Part shown: piece after piece, positions 26,251 to 38,639 of the stretch | How the letters are laid out: every line of letters starts with the position of its first letter | Position numbering within the stretch: position 1 is the first letter of the stretch | NCBI GenBank assembly: GCA_002454045.1 | Contig: DKID01000024.1 | Coordinates: forward strand, 556 to 64,555 | Direction of reading: 5' to 3' | Origin: Nitrospina sp. UBA6727 | GTDB taxonomy: Bacteria; Nitrospinota; Nitrospinia; Nitrospinales; VA-1 | Length of the DNA: 64,000 nucleotides | Notes under the pieces: generated by a model | Told to the model about the DNA's origin: nothing | The model's database searches: none | What the model saw: the letters and a program-made list of their open reading frames with translations, nothing else | Translations under genes and position numbers: made by a program

Positions 26251-28956
26251 TTACGGGATGTCTTCCAGTTTTTCGATCGTCAAAGTTTGGAGCATTTGTT
26301 TCTTCAAGTTGCGAAAAACTTTGTTGAAGTCGAGGCGCGGATTTCGCGGCGACACATAAAAAACGTCGATCGCGCGGTCTCCCTGAACGGAAATTTTCGC
26401 CCGATGAATCCGAATCCCGAAATCCACAAAGACCGTGGAAACTTTGTAGAGCATGCCGATATGGTCGCGGGCTTCAACTCTGATTACGGTGAATGGATTG
26501 TCCCGCGTTTTTTCGACGCGCACCTTGGGGGTGATGGCCATCTTTTTCGGTGCGCCCGCGTATCGGGTTCGAGATTTCAACAGGTCGTGCAAACTGGTCT
26601 CTTCGGAAAATAGTTGGCTCAAAATATTTTTAATATTTTTCCAGATGGCAAAGTCGGCGGCGACGATGGCGTCTGCTTCAATCTGAATGGAGACGATCAC
26701 CATTCCGTCTTGTTTGAGATAGAAATGCGCGCCAAGGATGTTCAGGTTTTTGGCGGTGACGGTGCCGACCAGTTTTTTGAAAGCCTCGTTGCCGGTGGGA
26801 CAACAAAGCGTCAGGTTGTGGAAGTCCCCTTCGTCGTGGAACTGGTGATGCAAAATAAATCGTTTGTCTTTAAAAGAGCGGAGGAGGCGGATGTGAAGTG
26901 CCACCTCTTCGGAAGAGGCGGTCATCAAATAATCTTCGGGCATTTGGCGCAGATGTTCTTCGATGTCGTTCACGGGAAGTTCCCGATGCAAGGCTTTGAA
27001 AACTCCGACACGGGTGGCGCGGGGTTGTTGCTCCAGGGATTCCGGATTTTCCAGATACCGCAGAGTTCTTTCATATAATTCGGAAAGCAATATTTTTTTC
27101 CACGCGGTCATGGTTCCCGGAGCCACCGCCCGCAACTCGGCGTAACTGAGCAGGTATAATCCCTGCAACCGTTGCGGATTTTCGACCGTGTTGCCAAACT
27201 GCTGGATAACCCCGGACTGGTGAATGTCCCGATGCAACGCCGTGTCGATTAGGGTGTAAGAATTATCGAGAAAAAATTGCAGGGTTCGTGCATCCGCCTC
27301 TTCCAGGTTCAGCCGTTCTTTGAGGGACTGCAAAAATTTCTGGCGTCCCATTTCGTCGTCGGATACTTTTCGCACCGATTGAAGTAGCGCCGACAATTTC
27401 AGAATTCCTTTTCCACGGTAGTCGCAATATAAAACGCGCAGGTCTGTGGGATTGGTGATGTTGGTCGCGGCGGTTAGTTCATCCAAAAAACGGATGACGC
27501 GCAGGGAATGTTCGTCGGCGGTGTAATGGTGATAGAAGTCGTGATTCACTTTGCAATGCACGAGGCCGAACTCTGGCAAGATTTGTTCGAGGATGCGGGT
27601 GTCGTGCATCAGTCGCAAAATTTTTTCCGCGGCGGCGTCGTCCAAAATGGAAAATAGGAAATCCCTAATCTCCTTGCCCCGCATGCCCCGCGCGGATTGC
27701 GCACGGACGAAGTTTTTGTTCAATCGCATTTGCCGACGAAGTTTGTAATCTGGCATGACCTGATGTTTTCTGCAAAGTTCCAACGCCGTCAATAAAAGCG
27801 ATTTGTCTTCTTTGAAATCCCCCTTCGCGTCGCCGTTGTAAATCAGGGAGGAATCTGAAATATGGAATCCATGTCCCACGGATTTTTTGGTCAACGAGGA
27901 AATTACTTTCTTAAGAGACTTTTTGGATTGTCGGCAATGCTCGAAAAGGTTTTGGGAAAAATTATGAATGTTGGTGGCGTGCAAATAATAATCGCGCATG
28001 AACTCTTCAACGGGTTGACCAGCGGCGGAAGATCGGTATCCCAAGTTGACCGCCAGTTTTTTCTGGATGTCGAAAGCCAGAACATCGGTTTTTTTCTTGG
28101 CGAGATAATGCAGTTCGTTGCGGACGCGCAGTGAAAAATCAACCGAATGGTAGAGCGACTCGATTTCCGGCTGGGACAAAACATGGGGCGCATCAATTTC
28201 ACGAAGCGAGTGACATCCGTAGCGGACGGCGGTGGCCCAAAGGGCGTTGTGGTAATCCCGCAATCCCCCTGGCCCGTTTTTAATATCCGGCTCGGGGTGA
28301 CAAACTACTCCATCGTCCTGACCGTGCCGAGTGTATTTTTCTTTCAACTTAGAGTTCAGAAACTGTTTCACATTTTTTTGTAAAACATTTTTGTGGACCG
28401 CGTTATAAAACTTTTCATAAGTGCCACGGTTGCCGACGAGAAACCGGATTTCAATCATAGAAGTTTTGATGGTCAAATCCTCGCGTGCCAGTTTTACGCA
28501 GTCTTTAATCGTCCGAGAACTGTGGCCGATTTCCATGTCAAATTCCCAAAGCACCGACAGCACGTCCTTGATAAAAGTTTTCGTTAGACGCCGCGGTTTT
28601 TCGGGAAGAAGAAACAATAAGTCAATATCGGAAAACGGATTGAGTTCCCCCCGACCATAGCCGCCGACCGCGACGAGAGAGAAGTCTGCCAAGACATCGG
28701 CCCCCGCGTAAATCTCAAGCCGCGCCATGGAAAGCAGGACATGCTGAATGACCTCATCGACCAGGCTGGTGTGCGCTTGGATGATTTCGCGGCCGCCGAT
28801 TCCTGAACGATGCCACCTTTTGATCTTCGCTTTTTCCTTGCGTAATAATTTTTTGAACGCCTGGAAATAGGGCAGTCTTCGTCGCGGGTCAGGCGGAATA
28901 TTCTTCATCTGGTCGAAGTCAACCGTCAACCGATATGCATGTTCCGAAATATCCAT
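26251..28956 (-). CDS. glnD: [Protein-PII] uridylyltransferase/uridylyl-removing enzyme
   Basis: 901 residues, the nitrogen sensor that uridylylates or deuridylylates PII in response to glutamine. Domain order: nucleotidyltransferase (GGYGRGELNPFSDIDLLF at 98-115), a linker, an HD phosphohydrolase domain (YHHYTADEHSLRVIRF region near 470), and two C-terminal ACT domains (about 705-780 and 815-890). Length is normal. It is separated from pheA by 123 bp of low-complexity DNA. No glnB or amtB gene lies in the window. Confidence 0.95.
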   Translation of the reverse strand: MDISEHAYRLTVDFDQMKNIPPDPRRRLPYFQAFKKLLRKEKAKIKRWHRSGIGGREIIQAHTSLVDEVIQHVLLSMARLEIYAGADVLADFSLVAVGGYGRGELNPFSDIDLLFLLPEKPRRLTKTFIKDVLSVLWEFDMEIGHSSRTIKDCVKLAREDLTIKTSMIEIRFLVGNRGTYEKFYNAVHKNVLQKNVKQFLNSKLKEKYTRHGQDDGVVCHPEPDIKNGPGGLRDYHNALWATAVRYGCHSLREIDAPHVLSQPEIESLYHSVDFSLRVRNELHYLAKKKTDVLAFDIQKKLAVNLGYRSSAAGQPVEEFMRDYYLHATNIHNFSQNLFEHCRQSKKSLKKVISSLTKKSVGHGFHISDSSLIYNGDAKGDFKEDKSLLLTALELCRKHQVMPDYKLRRQMRLNKNFVRAQSARGMRGKEIRDFLFSILDDAAAEKILRLMHDTRILEQILPEFGLVHCKVNHDFYHHYTADEHSLRVIRFLDELTAATNITNPTDLRVLYCDYRGKGILKLSALLQSVRKVSDDEMGRQKFLQSLKERLNLEEADARTLQFFLDNSYTLIDTALHRDIHQSGVIQQFGNTVENPQRLQGLYLLSYAELRAVAPGTMTAWKKILLSELYERTLRYLENPESLEQQPRATRVGVFKALHRELPVNDIEEHLRQMPEDYLMTASSEEVALHIRLLRSFKDKRFILHHQFHDEGDFHNLTLCCPTGNEAFKKLVGTVTAKNLNILGAHFYLKQDGMVIVSIQIEADAIVAADFAIWKNIKNILSQLFSEETSLHDLLKSRTRYAGAPKKMAITPKVRVEKTRDNPFTVIRVEARDHIGMLYKVSTVFVDFGIRIHRAKISVQGDRAIDVFYVSPRNPRLDFNKVFRNLKKQMLQTLTIEKLEDIP

Positions 28957-31613
<2,657 letters not shown>

Positions 31614-31653
31614 CCTCGGGGAGAACCCCCGCGGGAAAATTGCGAGGACCACT

Positions 31654-32607
31654 ATGCCAAGTCCAAGAAAAAAAATTACGGTAGTCGGCGCGGGACAAGT
31701 TGGTTCCACCGTCGCCCAGTTGACCGCGTATAGAAACCTCGGCGATATAGTAATCATCGATATCATCGATGGCATCCCGCAAGGGAAGGCGTTGGACTTG
31801 CAAGAGTCGAGTTGCTTGCAAGCCTTTGATAGCTTGGTGACGGGGACGAACGATTATAAAGACACCGCAAATTCCGACATCGTAGTGATCACCGCCGGCT
31901 TGCCCCGTAAGCCCGGCATGAGCCGTGACGACCTGCTCGCCACCAACGCGAAAATTGTGCAATCGGTGACGGAGCAAATCATGCAACATTCCCGCAGCCC
32001 GATTATCATCGTCGTGTCAAACCCGCTCGACGCAATGGTGTACATGACCAAAAAAACCAGCAACCTGCCCAAGAACAAAATCATCGGCATGGCCGGCGTG
32101 CTCGACTCGGCGCGCTTGCGGACTTTCGTTTCGCTGGAGTTAGGATGCTCGCTGGTCGACGTCGACGCGATGGTGCTCGGCGGGCACGGCGACTCAATGG
32201 TTCCGTTGCCCCGCTACACTTCGGTGTCGGGAATCCCAATCACCGAATTGATGACGCAGGAACAAATCGACCGCGTGATAGAACGCACACGAAAAGGCGG
32301 GGCGGAAATCGTCCAACTAATCAAAACCAGTAGCGCCTTCTACGCACCCGGCGCCTCCGTCGTAAAAATGATCGAAGTAATTTTACAAGACAAACGTTCC
32401 ATCCTCCCGTGCACCGCCTACCTAGAAGGAGAATACGGATGGAACAAAATATTCTTCGGCGTTCCCGTCATGATGGGAAGTCAGGGCATTGAAAAAATCA
32501 TCGAACTGAAAATGAACGACGAAGAAAAAGCCGCGTTAGATGCGTCCGCGCGAGAAGTAAAAAAAACCTGCAACGAAATAGACGCCATGCTGGCGCAATC
32601 CAACTAA
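31654..32607 (+). CDS. mdh: Malate dehydrogenase
   Basis: 317 residues, LDH-like malate dehydrogenase (MDH type 3). NAD-binding [12 protein letters not shown], the adenine-ribose acid in VIIDIIDG, the substrate arginines in [12 protein letters not shown], and the catalytic His in [11 protein letters not shown] are visible. It catalyses reversible malate/oxaloacetate conversion. It is co-directional with icd and likely co-transcribed, together covering two TCA steps. Confidence 0.96.
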   Translation: MPSPRKKITVVGAGQVGSTVAQLTAYRNLGDIVIIDIIDGIPQGKALDLQESSCLQAFDSLVTGTNDYKDTANSDIVVITAGLPRKPGMSRDDLLATNAKIVQSVTEQIMQHSRSPIIIVVSNPLDAMVYMTKKTSNLPKNKIIGMAGVLDSARLRTFVSLELGCSLVDVDAMVLGGHGDSMVPLPRYTSVSGIPITELMTQEQIDRVIERTRKGGAEIVQLIKTSSAFYAPGASVVKMIEVILQDKRSILPCTAYLEGEYGWNKIFFGVPVMMGSQGIEKIIELKMNDEEKAALDASAREVKKTCNEIDAMLAQSN

Positions 32608-32760
32608 AAGGAAACACCCGCATATTTCCACCGCCCGCCGCACCACAACGACGGTGACGACGGCGCGTTCCTTTGCCGCCGCACCGCGACCAGCCCGCCG
32701 GCCCGCCGTGATAATCCGCATGAAAAATAAAAATGACGACGCGCGCGCGAAGTGAGCGGG
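32608..32760. repeat. GC-rich low-complexity intergenic sequence after mdh
   Basis: Runs of ACGACGGTGACGACGGCGCG and CCGCCC-type units follow the mdh stop. The sequence is of the same compositional type as the array after pyrF. No gene is visible. Confidence 0.5.
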
Positions 32761-32776
32761 GAAATTTTCAGCACGC

Positions 32777-32805
32777 TTGATTAGAAAAAACATATTTGCT
32801 AAAGT
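32777..32805 (+). promoter_or_regulatory. Predicted promoter of the MlaC-like gene
   Basis: TTGATT (32777-32782) and TAAAGT (32800-32805) with 17-bp spacing lie 41 bp before the MlaC-like ATG. Four of six bases match the consensus in each box. Confidence 0.4.
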
Positions 32806-32846
32806 CGCCGAACATGACTGATTGAAACTGACCGCGGGGATTTTTG

Positions 32847-33476
32847 ATGATTAGAAAAAACGTTCGGGCTTACGCGTTGTTTGCAGTTGCGTCGTTTTGT
32901 GTTGCCGCGCAAGGGTTTGCGGAATCGCGCATCACCGCGGATTTGAAGGGAACCATCGACGAGGTTCTGGAAATTATCGCCGACAAAAGTCTCGAAAGAA
33001 ATCCGACCGCAAGAAGGGAAAAACTGCGCCGCGCGATTGGTGCGCGTTTCAGTTACAAGCAAATGGTGATGCGCACTCTCGCCAAAAATTATAAAGAGCG
33101 AAGCGACGCGGAGCGCGAAGAGTTCACCGTGCTTTTCAAAAGACTGCTGGAAAATTCCTACGTCAGCAAAATTGAAAGTTATCAGAGCGAAACCATCAAC
33201 TACGTCAGCGAAAAGGTTAGAGGAAAATATGCTTTGGTCGAAACGCAAATCGTCCGCAAAGCCGGCGTGGTCCGCGTTGATTACAAAATGCTCAAAGAAA
33301 ATGATCAGTGGCTGATTTACGACTTCGTGATAGAAGGGGTCAGCCTGGTCCGCAATTATCGCTCCCAGTTTTCCAAAATAATCAGCACCGAATCCTACGC
33401 AACCCTGGTTAAAAAACTAAGCAAAAAGGTCGCGGAGATCGAAGTCAAAGGATTGGCGGCGGGGGAAAACTTCTGA
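32847..33476 (+). CDS. MlaC-family periplasmic phospholipid/toluene-tolerance protein
   Basis: 209 residues. An N-terminal signal peptide (YALFAVASFCVAAQGFA, cleavage likely after GFA) precedes a MlaC/Ttg2D fold: ARFSYKQMVMRTLAKNY, FTVLFKRLLENSYVSKIESY, and VDYKMLKENDQWLIYDFVIEGVSLV. MlaC carries phospholipids across the periplasm. Other mla genes are not adjacent, but the RND exporter at 34523-37048 (convergent, beyond the GHMP kinase) is of the kind linked to lipid or hopanoid export. The stop overlaps the probable CTG start of the GHMP kinase gene. Confidence 0.85.
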   Translation: MIRKNVRAYALFAVASFCVAAQGFAESRITADLKGTIDEVLEIIADKSLERNPTARREKLRRAIGARFSYKQMVMRTLAKNYKERSDAEREEFTVLFKRLLENSYVSKIESYQSETINYVSEKVRGKYALVETQIVRKAGVVRVDYKMLKENDQWLIYDFVIEGVSLVRNYRSQFSKIISTESYATLVKKLSKKVAEIEVKGLAAGENF

Positions 33477-34504
33477 GAAATTCCGGCACGGCGGCGCGCG
33501 TCATCAAAAGCTCCGCTCCCACACGCATTGACTTGGCGGGGGGAACGCTGGACATCTGGCCGCTGCATCTTTTTTTTGACAACCCTCCCACCCTCAACGC
33601 CGCCATCGACCTTTACGCCACGGTAAAAATCCTGCCGCGAAAAGACAAGCGGATATTTTTAACTTCGGGCGACTCGGATTTGAGCGCCAACTTTTCCTCG
33701 TTGCGCGCAGTTCCAGACCATCACCCTTTGGAACTTATTTTGCGCACGCTGAAGTTCTACCAACCAAAAATGGGATTAGAAATATTCACGGACTGCCAGG
33801 CGCCGCGCGGGTCGGGCATCGGCGGCTCCTCCGCTTTGAGCATCGCGTTGCACGGGGCTCTCAATCTTTTAACAGGTCGAAGTTACCGCGGAGACGAGAT
33901 GATAGAAATCGCCAAAAATATCGAGACGCAAGTCATCAAAGTTCCCGCGGGAATTCAGGATTATTATCCGGCGATGTATGGCGGAGTAAGAAAAGTTTTG
34001 CCCGGCATCCGCAAAACCGAGACGCGCAAGTATGCCGTAAGCCCCGCGGAACTGACCCGACATTTCGTCCTGTGCTACACGGGCAAGCCCAGAAATTCGG
34101 GGGTCAATAATTGGGAGGTGACGAAAAAAGCCGTGGACGGCGACAAGGCGGTGGTCGGTCACTTGCAATCCATTCGGGATTGCGCGGTGGAAATGGAGTT
34201 GGCGTTGAGCCGCGGACATCTTAAAAGTTTGGCGCCGATTTTTTCCCGCGAGTGGGAAGCGCGAAAAAAGTTGGCGCCGAACATCAGCACTCCGCGGATA
34301 GACCAGTTGATGCGCGCCGCGCGGAGAAAGGGCGCGCTGGCTGGAAAAGTTTGCGGTGCCGGCGGCGGCGGGTGCATCGCCTTCATCGTGCCGCCAACCA
34401 AAAAAAAGTCCGTGACGGAAGCACTCATTTCAAAAGGAGGACAGGTGCTGCCGTTTCGTTTCGTCGCCCGCGGTCTTCGCGCCGCGGTGGATTTGTCAGC
34501 GTAG
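33473..34504 (+). CDS. GHMP-family sugar/mevalonate-type kinase
   Basis: The N-terminal motif of GHMP kinases, VIKSSAPTRIDLAGGTLDIW, starts at 33500, upstream of the first usual start codon (TTG at 33533). The frame has no ATG, GTG or TTG between the motif and the previous gene. The best candidate is CTG at 33473, forming CTGA with the MlaC-like stop and preceded by GGGGGA. This gives 343 residues. The ATP loop is PRGSGIGGSSALSIAL and the C-terminal motif VCGAGGGGCIAF. Substrate unknown; sugar kinases such as heptose or fucose kinases are close relatives. Confidence 0.8.
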   Translation: MRNSGTAARVIKSSAPTRIDLAGGTLDIWPLHLFFDNPPTLNAAIDLYATVKILPRKDKRIFLTSGDSDLSANFSSLRAVPDHHPLELILRTLKFYQPKMGLEIFTDCQAPRGSGIGGSSALSIALHGALNLLTGRSYRGDEMIEIAKNIETQVIKVPAGIQDYYPAMYGGVRKVLPGIRKTETRKYAVSPAELTRHFVLCYTGKPRNSGVNNWEVTKKAVDGDKAVVGHLQSIRDCAVEMELALSRGHLKSLAPIFSREWEARKKLAPNISTPRIDQLMRAARRKGALAGKVCGAGGGGCIAFIVPPTKKKSVTEALISKGGQVLPFRFVARGLRAAVDLSA

Positions 34505-34522
34505 TTGTCGGCGGACAAAAAA

Positions 34523-37048
34523 TTATTTTGGCGCGACAGGATTTTGCCCGCTCGCTTCCGCACCTAATGGTTTGCAAACGGTGAGCAAAAGAGGAAGCAG
34601 GGTGAGGGCGCCGATTAGGGCGACGACCATCGCCGTGCCGGTCAGCAAACCAAAATAGATGGTGGGCATGAACTCCGAAAGCGCCAGAATTGAAAAGCCG
34701 AGCGTGATCGTCACCGACGTGTAATACATGGCTTTGCCGATGCTCCCGTGGCATCGGTTCATCGACGCCAAATAATTTCGGTCAACCTTGTATTCAGTTT
34801 GAAACCGATGGATGTAATGGATGGTGTTGTCCACGGCGATTCCCAACGTGATGGCCGCGATGGTAATCGTCATCATGTCCAGAGGAATGTTCAGCCAGCC
34901 CATGATGCCCAACACCGTTCCCGCCGCCAAAAGATTGGGGACGATCCCGATAACCGCGAGGGATAAACTCTTAAACAAAATCATGAACATAATCATGATG
35001 GCGAAGAAGACGACGCCGATGGTGAGAATCTGCGACCGATACAGGCTCTGCAGCATGTTGCTATACAGCACCACCATCCCGGTGAATTGGATAGTCCCGG
35101 AATCAAACTTTAATTCTTCGACGAGATGGCCGCGAATTTTTTCGATCAGTTGCAAACGTTTCAGGTTGGGGTCGGACTCTATCAACCTCATGTTGATATG
35201 AATCTGGTTGGCGTCCGCGGACAGGTAAGGGTTGACCAGAGAATCCTTAACGCTTTCCGGCATGAGTTTGCGGATGAGCACCAGATCATAATCGTCCAAC
35301 GCGCGGTCGTTACTTAGTTGGGTGAAGACTTTGATCAAGGTAGATATGGACTGGACTTTGCCCACCTCTGGCAGGCTTTCCAGGTAGTCATGAATTTTTT
35401 CTACTCGGTCAAGCATGTCGGTGTTGAACCAATAATTTATTTCCGCCGCTTCCGATTCCTCCGCGAAAGGGTCATCAAAATCTTCCGCCGCCGCAATTTT
35501 TTTCTCGTTGACTTCTGCGAGGTAATCAAAAAACTTTTGGTCTGGATTCATGATGATGTCGAGAGGCGTGGTGCCTCCCAACTTCTGGTCGATGACTTCC
35601 ATTCCGCGATAAATTTCTGTACTGCTTTTGAAGTGATCGATGAATCGGTTTTCCACCGTCAGTTTGGAAACTCCCATCACGCTCGCCGCGGCCAGTAACA
35701 ACGCGCTGCAGAGGATGGCGTTGCGATTGCGATTTGTAAATGCGGCAATGGACAGGGTGAAAGTTTTTGTTCTGTCCTTCCCGGCACCGGGAGTCTCAGG
35801 ATTTAAAAGCACCAGCGCCGCCGGGAAAAAAATGAAAATCAAAATGAACGCCAGAGAAATTCCGCTGGTCATCATCCAACCGAAATCTATAACAGGACGG
35901 ATGCCGCTGACTAAGAGAGAACAAAAAGCGACGATGGTTGTGATCGCGGTATAAAAACAAGGCCTAATCATAAGACGCACCGTTTGCCAGACCAACTCCT
36001 TCTGACTTTGGCCGGGGTTGTTTTCATTCAAACCTTGATACCTCACGATCAAATGCACAGTCAGGGACATGGTGATGATGAGCAAAATGGAAATGAAGTT
36101 AGAAGAAATAACTGTCACCCGCCAATCCATCAATCCTAAATAGCCCACCATCACCAAGACGGCGATGACGCAGCAACTCACGGGCAACACCACCCAACGC
36201 AGTCTCCTGAAAAACAGGCTGAGCATCAGAACGAGGAAGGCGATGACACCCACGCCAAAAGTTTTCAAATCGTTTTTGATGAAGTCAATCATGTCCGTGG
36301 TGATCATGGGGATTCCGCCGAGGAACATCTCCGCGTGGTCGCGATGCCGGTCCATAATTTCGCGGACGGCTTGAATGGTTTTGTCCTCTTCATCCAGAAA
36401 CTTGGCGTGGTAGTCGCGGAATTTCTGACGGGCTTCGGCAAGCATTGCCTCTTCTTCCGCGCTGAGGCCGGATGCCTCTTTCTTGTCGCGCAGATTGTTG
36501 CGCCGATACAAAAGCGAAAAGTATTTTTCATCGCGCTTGAAATTGACGCGGAGGATTGTAACTTTTCCATCCGGACTCAATAATAAGTTTTTATAAATGG
36601 GACTTTCCAAAAATTCCCGGCGGGCTAGTTCACGGTCCACGCCGCGAGTTTCCAAGGTGCGAATGTCCGTGGCCAATTTGGATATTTCCACGCGCGGGCT
36701 GTTCAGCAGGGGAACGTTGAGGATGCTGTCCGTGGAGCGAACTCGGTCCAAGCGCGTAAGTTCATCGCTCATCAATTTCAAATCCGCCAACACTTCGTCG
36801 GACATCAAATCTTTGAACGGGGCGTAAGTGATGAGCAGGAAGTCATCGGCGCCGTAAGACTTGTTGACTTCGCGGTAATATTGCAGGGCGTTATCGTTTT
36901 CCAGAACCAGCGATTCGGCGGAGGCGTCGAGTTTGAAGTTTGGGATGTGATAAGAAAAATAACCCACGACCAGAAAAACCACCGTCAGGCTGGCGAAAGG
37001 TTTTTCGATTACCCATCTCCGATAGGCGCTGGCAAATAAATTCAGCAA
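34523..37048 (-). CDS. RND-superfamily exporter (MMPL/HpnN-like)
   Basis: 841 residues. Two repeats of one membrane helix, a large periplasmic loop and a group of about five helices, as in the MmpL/HpnN type. First helix near residues 15-33 (PFASLTVVFLVVGYFSYHI); second block begins near 430 (RNAILCSALLLAAASVMG). The periplasmic domains contain the coiled region with LSADANQIHINMRL. Export of lipids or hopanoids is typical of the family; the substrate here is unknown. The start is a TTG with CAGGA upstream, so N-terminal assignment is moderate. Confidence 0.85.
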   Translation of the reverse strand: MLNLFASAYRRWVIEKPFASLTVVFLVVGYFSYHIPNFKLDASAESLVLENDNALQYYREVNKSYGADDFLLITYAPFKDLMSDEVLADLKLMSDELTRLDRVRSTDSILNVPLLNSPRVEISKLATDIRTLETRGVDRELARREFLESPIYKNLLLSPDGKVTILRVNFKRDEKYFSLLYRRNNLRDKKEASGLSAEEEAMLAEARQKFRDYHAKFLDEEDKTIQAVREIMDRHRDHAEMFLGGIPMITTDMIDFIKNDLKTFGVGVIAFLVLMLSLFFRRLRWVVLPVSCCVIAVLVMVGYLGLMDWRVTVISSNFISILLIITMSLTVHLIVRYQGLNENNPGQSQKELVWQTVRLMIRPCFYTAITTIVAFCSLLVSGIRPVIDFGWMMTSGISLAFILIFIFFPAALVLLNPETPGAGKDRTKTFTLSIAAFTNRNRNAILCSALLLAAASVMGVSKLTVENRFIDHFKSSTEIYRGMEVIDQKLGGTTPLDIIMNPDQKFFDYLAEVNEKKIAAAEDFDDPFAEESEAAEINYWFNTDMLDRVEKIHDYLESLPEVGKVQSISTLIKVFTQLSNDRALDDYDLVLIRKLMPESVKDSLVNPYLSADANQIHINMRLIESDPNLKRLQLIEKIRGHLVEELKFDSGTIQFTGMVVLYSNMLQSLYRSQILTIGVVFFAIMIMFMILFKSLSLAVIGIVPNLLAAGTVLGIMGWLNIPLDMMTITIAAITLGIAVDNTIHYIHRFQTEYKVDRNYLASMNRCHGSIGKAMYYTSVTITLGFSILALSEFMPTIYFGLLTGTAMVVALIGALTLLPLLLTVCKPLGAEASGQNPVAPK

Positions 37049-37206
37049 GAAGAAAATCCTGTTCTGATCGCGCGTAACGACGCGGACAAAAAGAGGGGCA
37101 GTGTATATTCATCGTGCACAATCTTCAATGTAATTTGTCGGCGGAAACTTTCTGGTCGTGTTAGCCTGAGGCACTGTATTTTTTCAATCATCACGGTAAA
37201 CATTTC

Positions 37207-37896
37207 ATGGGTTCTTCCCCGGCGCTGAAATATTTCATCATCGTCATCGTAACCGCGGGGATGGGATTTTCCGTCTGGTTCCTGCCGCATGACGAAAAAA
37301 TAAAAGCGGCGGCGGAGTCCATCACCACGCCGATTGATGCCGACGACGAAGCCGGTCGCCACTTGCAACAAGCATCGGAAAATTTTTTCTATCACGAGTT
37401 TGACCGCGCCATCGAAAGTTATGGCAAAGCCATCGCGGCTTTTGAAAAAGAAAACCAATTCAAAAAAGCGGCAAAAATTTATGAGTCCATCGGCGACCTG
37501 TATAAGTTTCGCAGGAATCTTAAAGCCGCGGAGGCGCAATACATTCTGGCTATGGAATACCACCGCCGAATTGACAATCCACTGGGCGAAGCGCGCGCCA
37601 TGAACCACGCCGGCGATTTGTTTATGGAACGCGGCGATGACGCAACGGCGGAAGTTTGGTATCGCAAAGGCGTGGCGTTGGTGAAGGAAGGTCCGCCTCA
37701 CCAGAACCAAGCATTGTTGTTCGAGAACATGGGACGTTTTTACTGGAAGACCAAAGAAGATATTCCCGAGGCAATCATCTGGTACACGCACACCCGCGAT
37801 GTTTTTTCCGCGTTGGAAAACCAGATGGGCTACGACCATATAAGCGCCGTGTTGAATCAACTCCGCCACCGTAACGCCGGACAAAAATTGCAATAG
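37207..37896 (+). CDS. Membrane-anchored TPR protein
   Basis: 229 residues. An N-terminal membrane segment (KYFIIVIVTAGMGFSVWFL, about 8-26) is followed by at least four tetratricopeptide-like repeats, for example EFDRAIESYGKAIAAFEK, NLKAAEAQYILAMEYHR and DATAEVWYRKGVALVKE. TPR arrays mediate protein complexes; the anchor suggests a periplasmic-facing scaffold. No specific partner is indicated. It is followed by GC-rich low-complexity DNA. Confidence 0.75.
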   Translation: MGSSPALKYFIIVIVTAGMGFSVWFLPHDEKIKAAAESITTPIDADDEAGRHLQQASENFFYHEFDRAIESYGKAIAAFEKENQFKKAAKIYESIGDLYKFRRNLKAAEAQYILAMEYHRRIDNPLGEARAMNHAGDLFMERGDDATAEVWYRKGVALVKEGPPHQNQALLFENMGRFYWKTKEDIPEAIIWYTHTRDVFSALENQMGYDHISAVLNQLRHRNAGQKLQ

Positions 37897-38009
37897 CACT
37901 TTGGCTGGCAAACGTTCGCGCGACACGGGGAGCAATGCACGCTGCGCCGCATCGCGCCTCGCCGCAACGACGGTGACGGCGGGGTGTCGCGACGGGGAGG
38001 GTGTCGGCG

Positions 38010-38240
38010 ATGGGCGGCGGTTGCGTTTTACTTACAAACCATTTGCATGGGAATCATATTTTGAACTTTAAAACTTTGCTCTTGCTATGCGGCTTGGCGG
38101 GGATGCTGTATCTGCTGTGGCCGTTCATCACGCTGGTCATCAAGGTTTATATTTACAGGCTGATCATCGACTACGGATTTTATTTTCTTCTTCTCTTCGC
38201 GGGAGTTGGTTTCTATTTTTGGCGGCGACTCAAAAGTTAA
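38010..38240 (+). CDS. Small membrane protein
   Basis: 76 residues from ATG 38010, with GGGGAGG at 37994-38000 at good spacing. Two hydrophobic segments (LLLLCGLAGMLYLLWPFITLV and YGFYFLLLFAGVGFYFW) flank a short YIYRLIID stretch; it ends in RRLKS. No recognised domain. The first 18 or so residues (to HILNF) are polar and may be non-essential, so a later start (TTG at 38061) is possible. Confidence 0.55.
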   Translation: MGGGCVLLTNHLHGNHILNFKTLLLLCGLAGMLYLLWPFITLVIKVYIYRLIIDYGFYFLLLFAGVGFYFWRRLKS

Positions 38241-38258
38241 TTCCCCATCCCCACTTTT

Positions 38259-38564
38259 CTAAGAGGTGCCTTCCTCGCTGGAAGACTCGTTGGTCGCGGG
38301 GTCGTCCCCGGCGGCGGCGTGGTTTTCATCCATGAAGCGGCCCGCCATGCTGTGCAAATCTTTTTTGTTGCGCTGTATCTTTTGCAGGAGCGTGCGGGTT
38401 TCTTCATCCGGGAACAAATCGTTGAGGTCGCCCTCTTCTTCCGGGAACACCGCGTTGAGGTCGATTGCGTCCGGCGGCGGGACGAGCGGTTGTTCGTCCT
38501 CGCTGATGTTGACGGCGGATTTCGGTGCCGGCGTCGGCGGATTTTGCTTCGTCGTTTCGTTCAT
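38259..38564 (-). CDS. Acidic proline-rich hypothetical protein
   Basis: 101 residues, very acidic and lacking Cys and Trp. It has a Pro-rich N-terminus (NPPTPAPKS), repeats of the type DLNAVFPEEE and DLNDLFPDEE, and a Ser/Glu-rich tail. Probably disordered. A GGAG at good spacing precedes the ATG on the minus strand, supporting that it is real. Function unknown. It is convergent with the small membrane protein gene upstream and lies 75 bp from the next minus-strand gene. Confidence 0.55.
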   Translation of the reverse strand: MNETTKQNPPTPAPKSAVNISEDEQPLVPPPDAIDLNAVFPEEEGDLNDLFPDEETRTLLQKIQRNKKDLHSMAGRFMDENHAAAGDDPATNESSSEEGTS

Positions 38565-38639
38565 GTCCGAGACTCCATAAAAATTCCGTGTTGCACGATA
38601 ATTGAAATTACTGTTGCACCAAACGCCGTGCTGCGCTGA

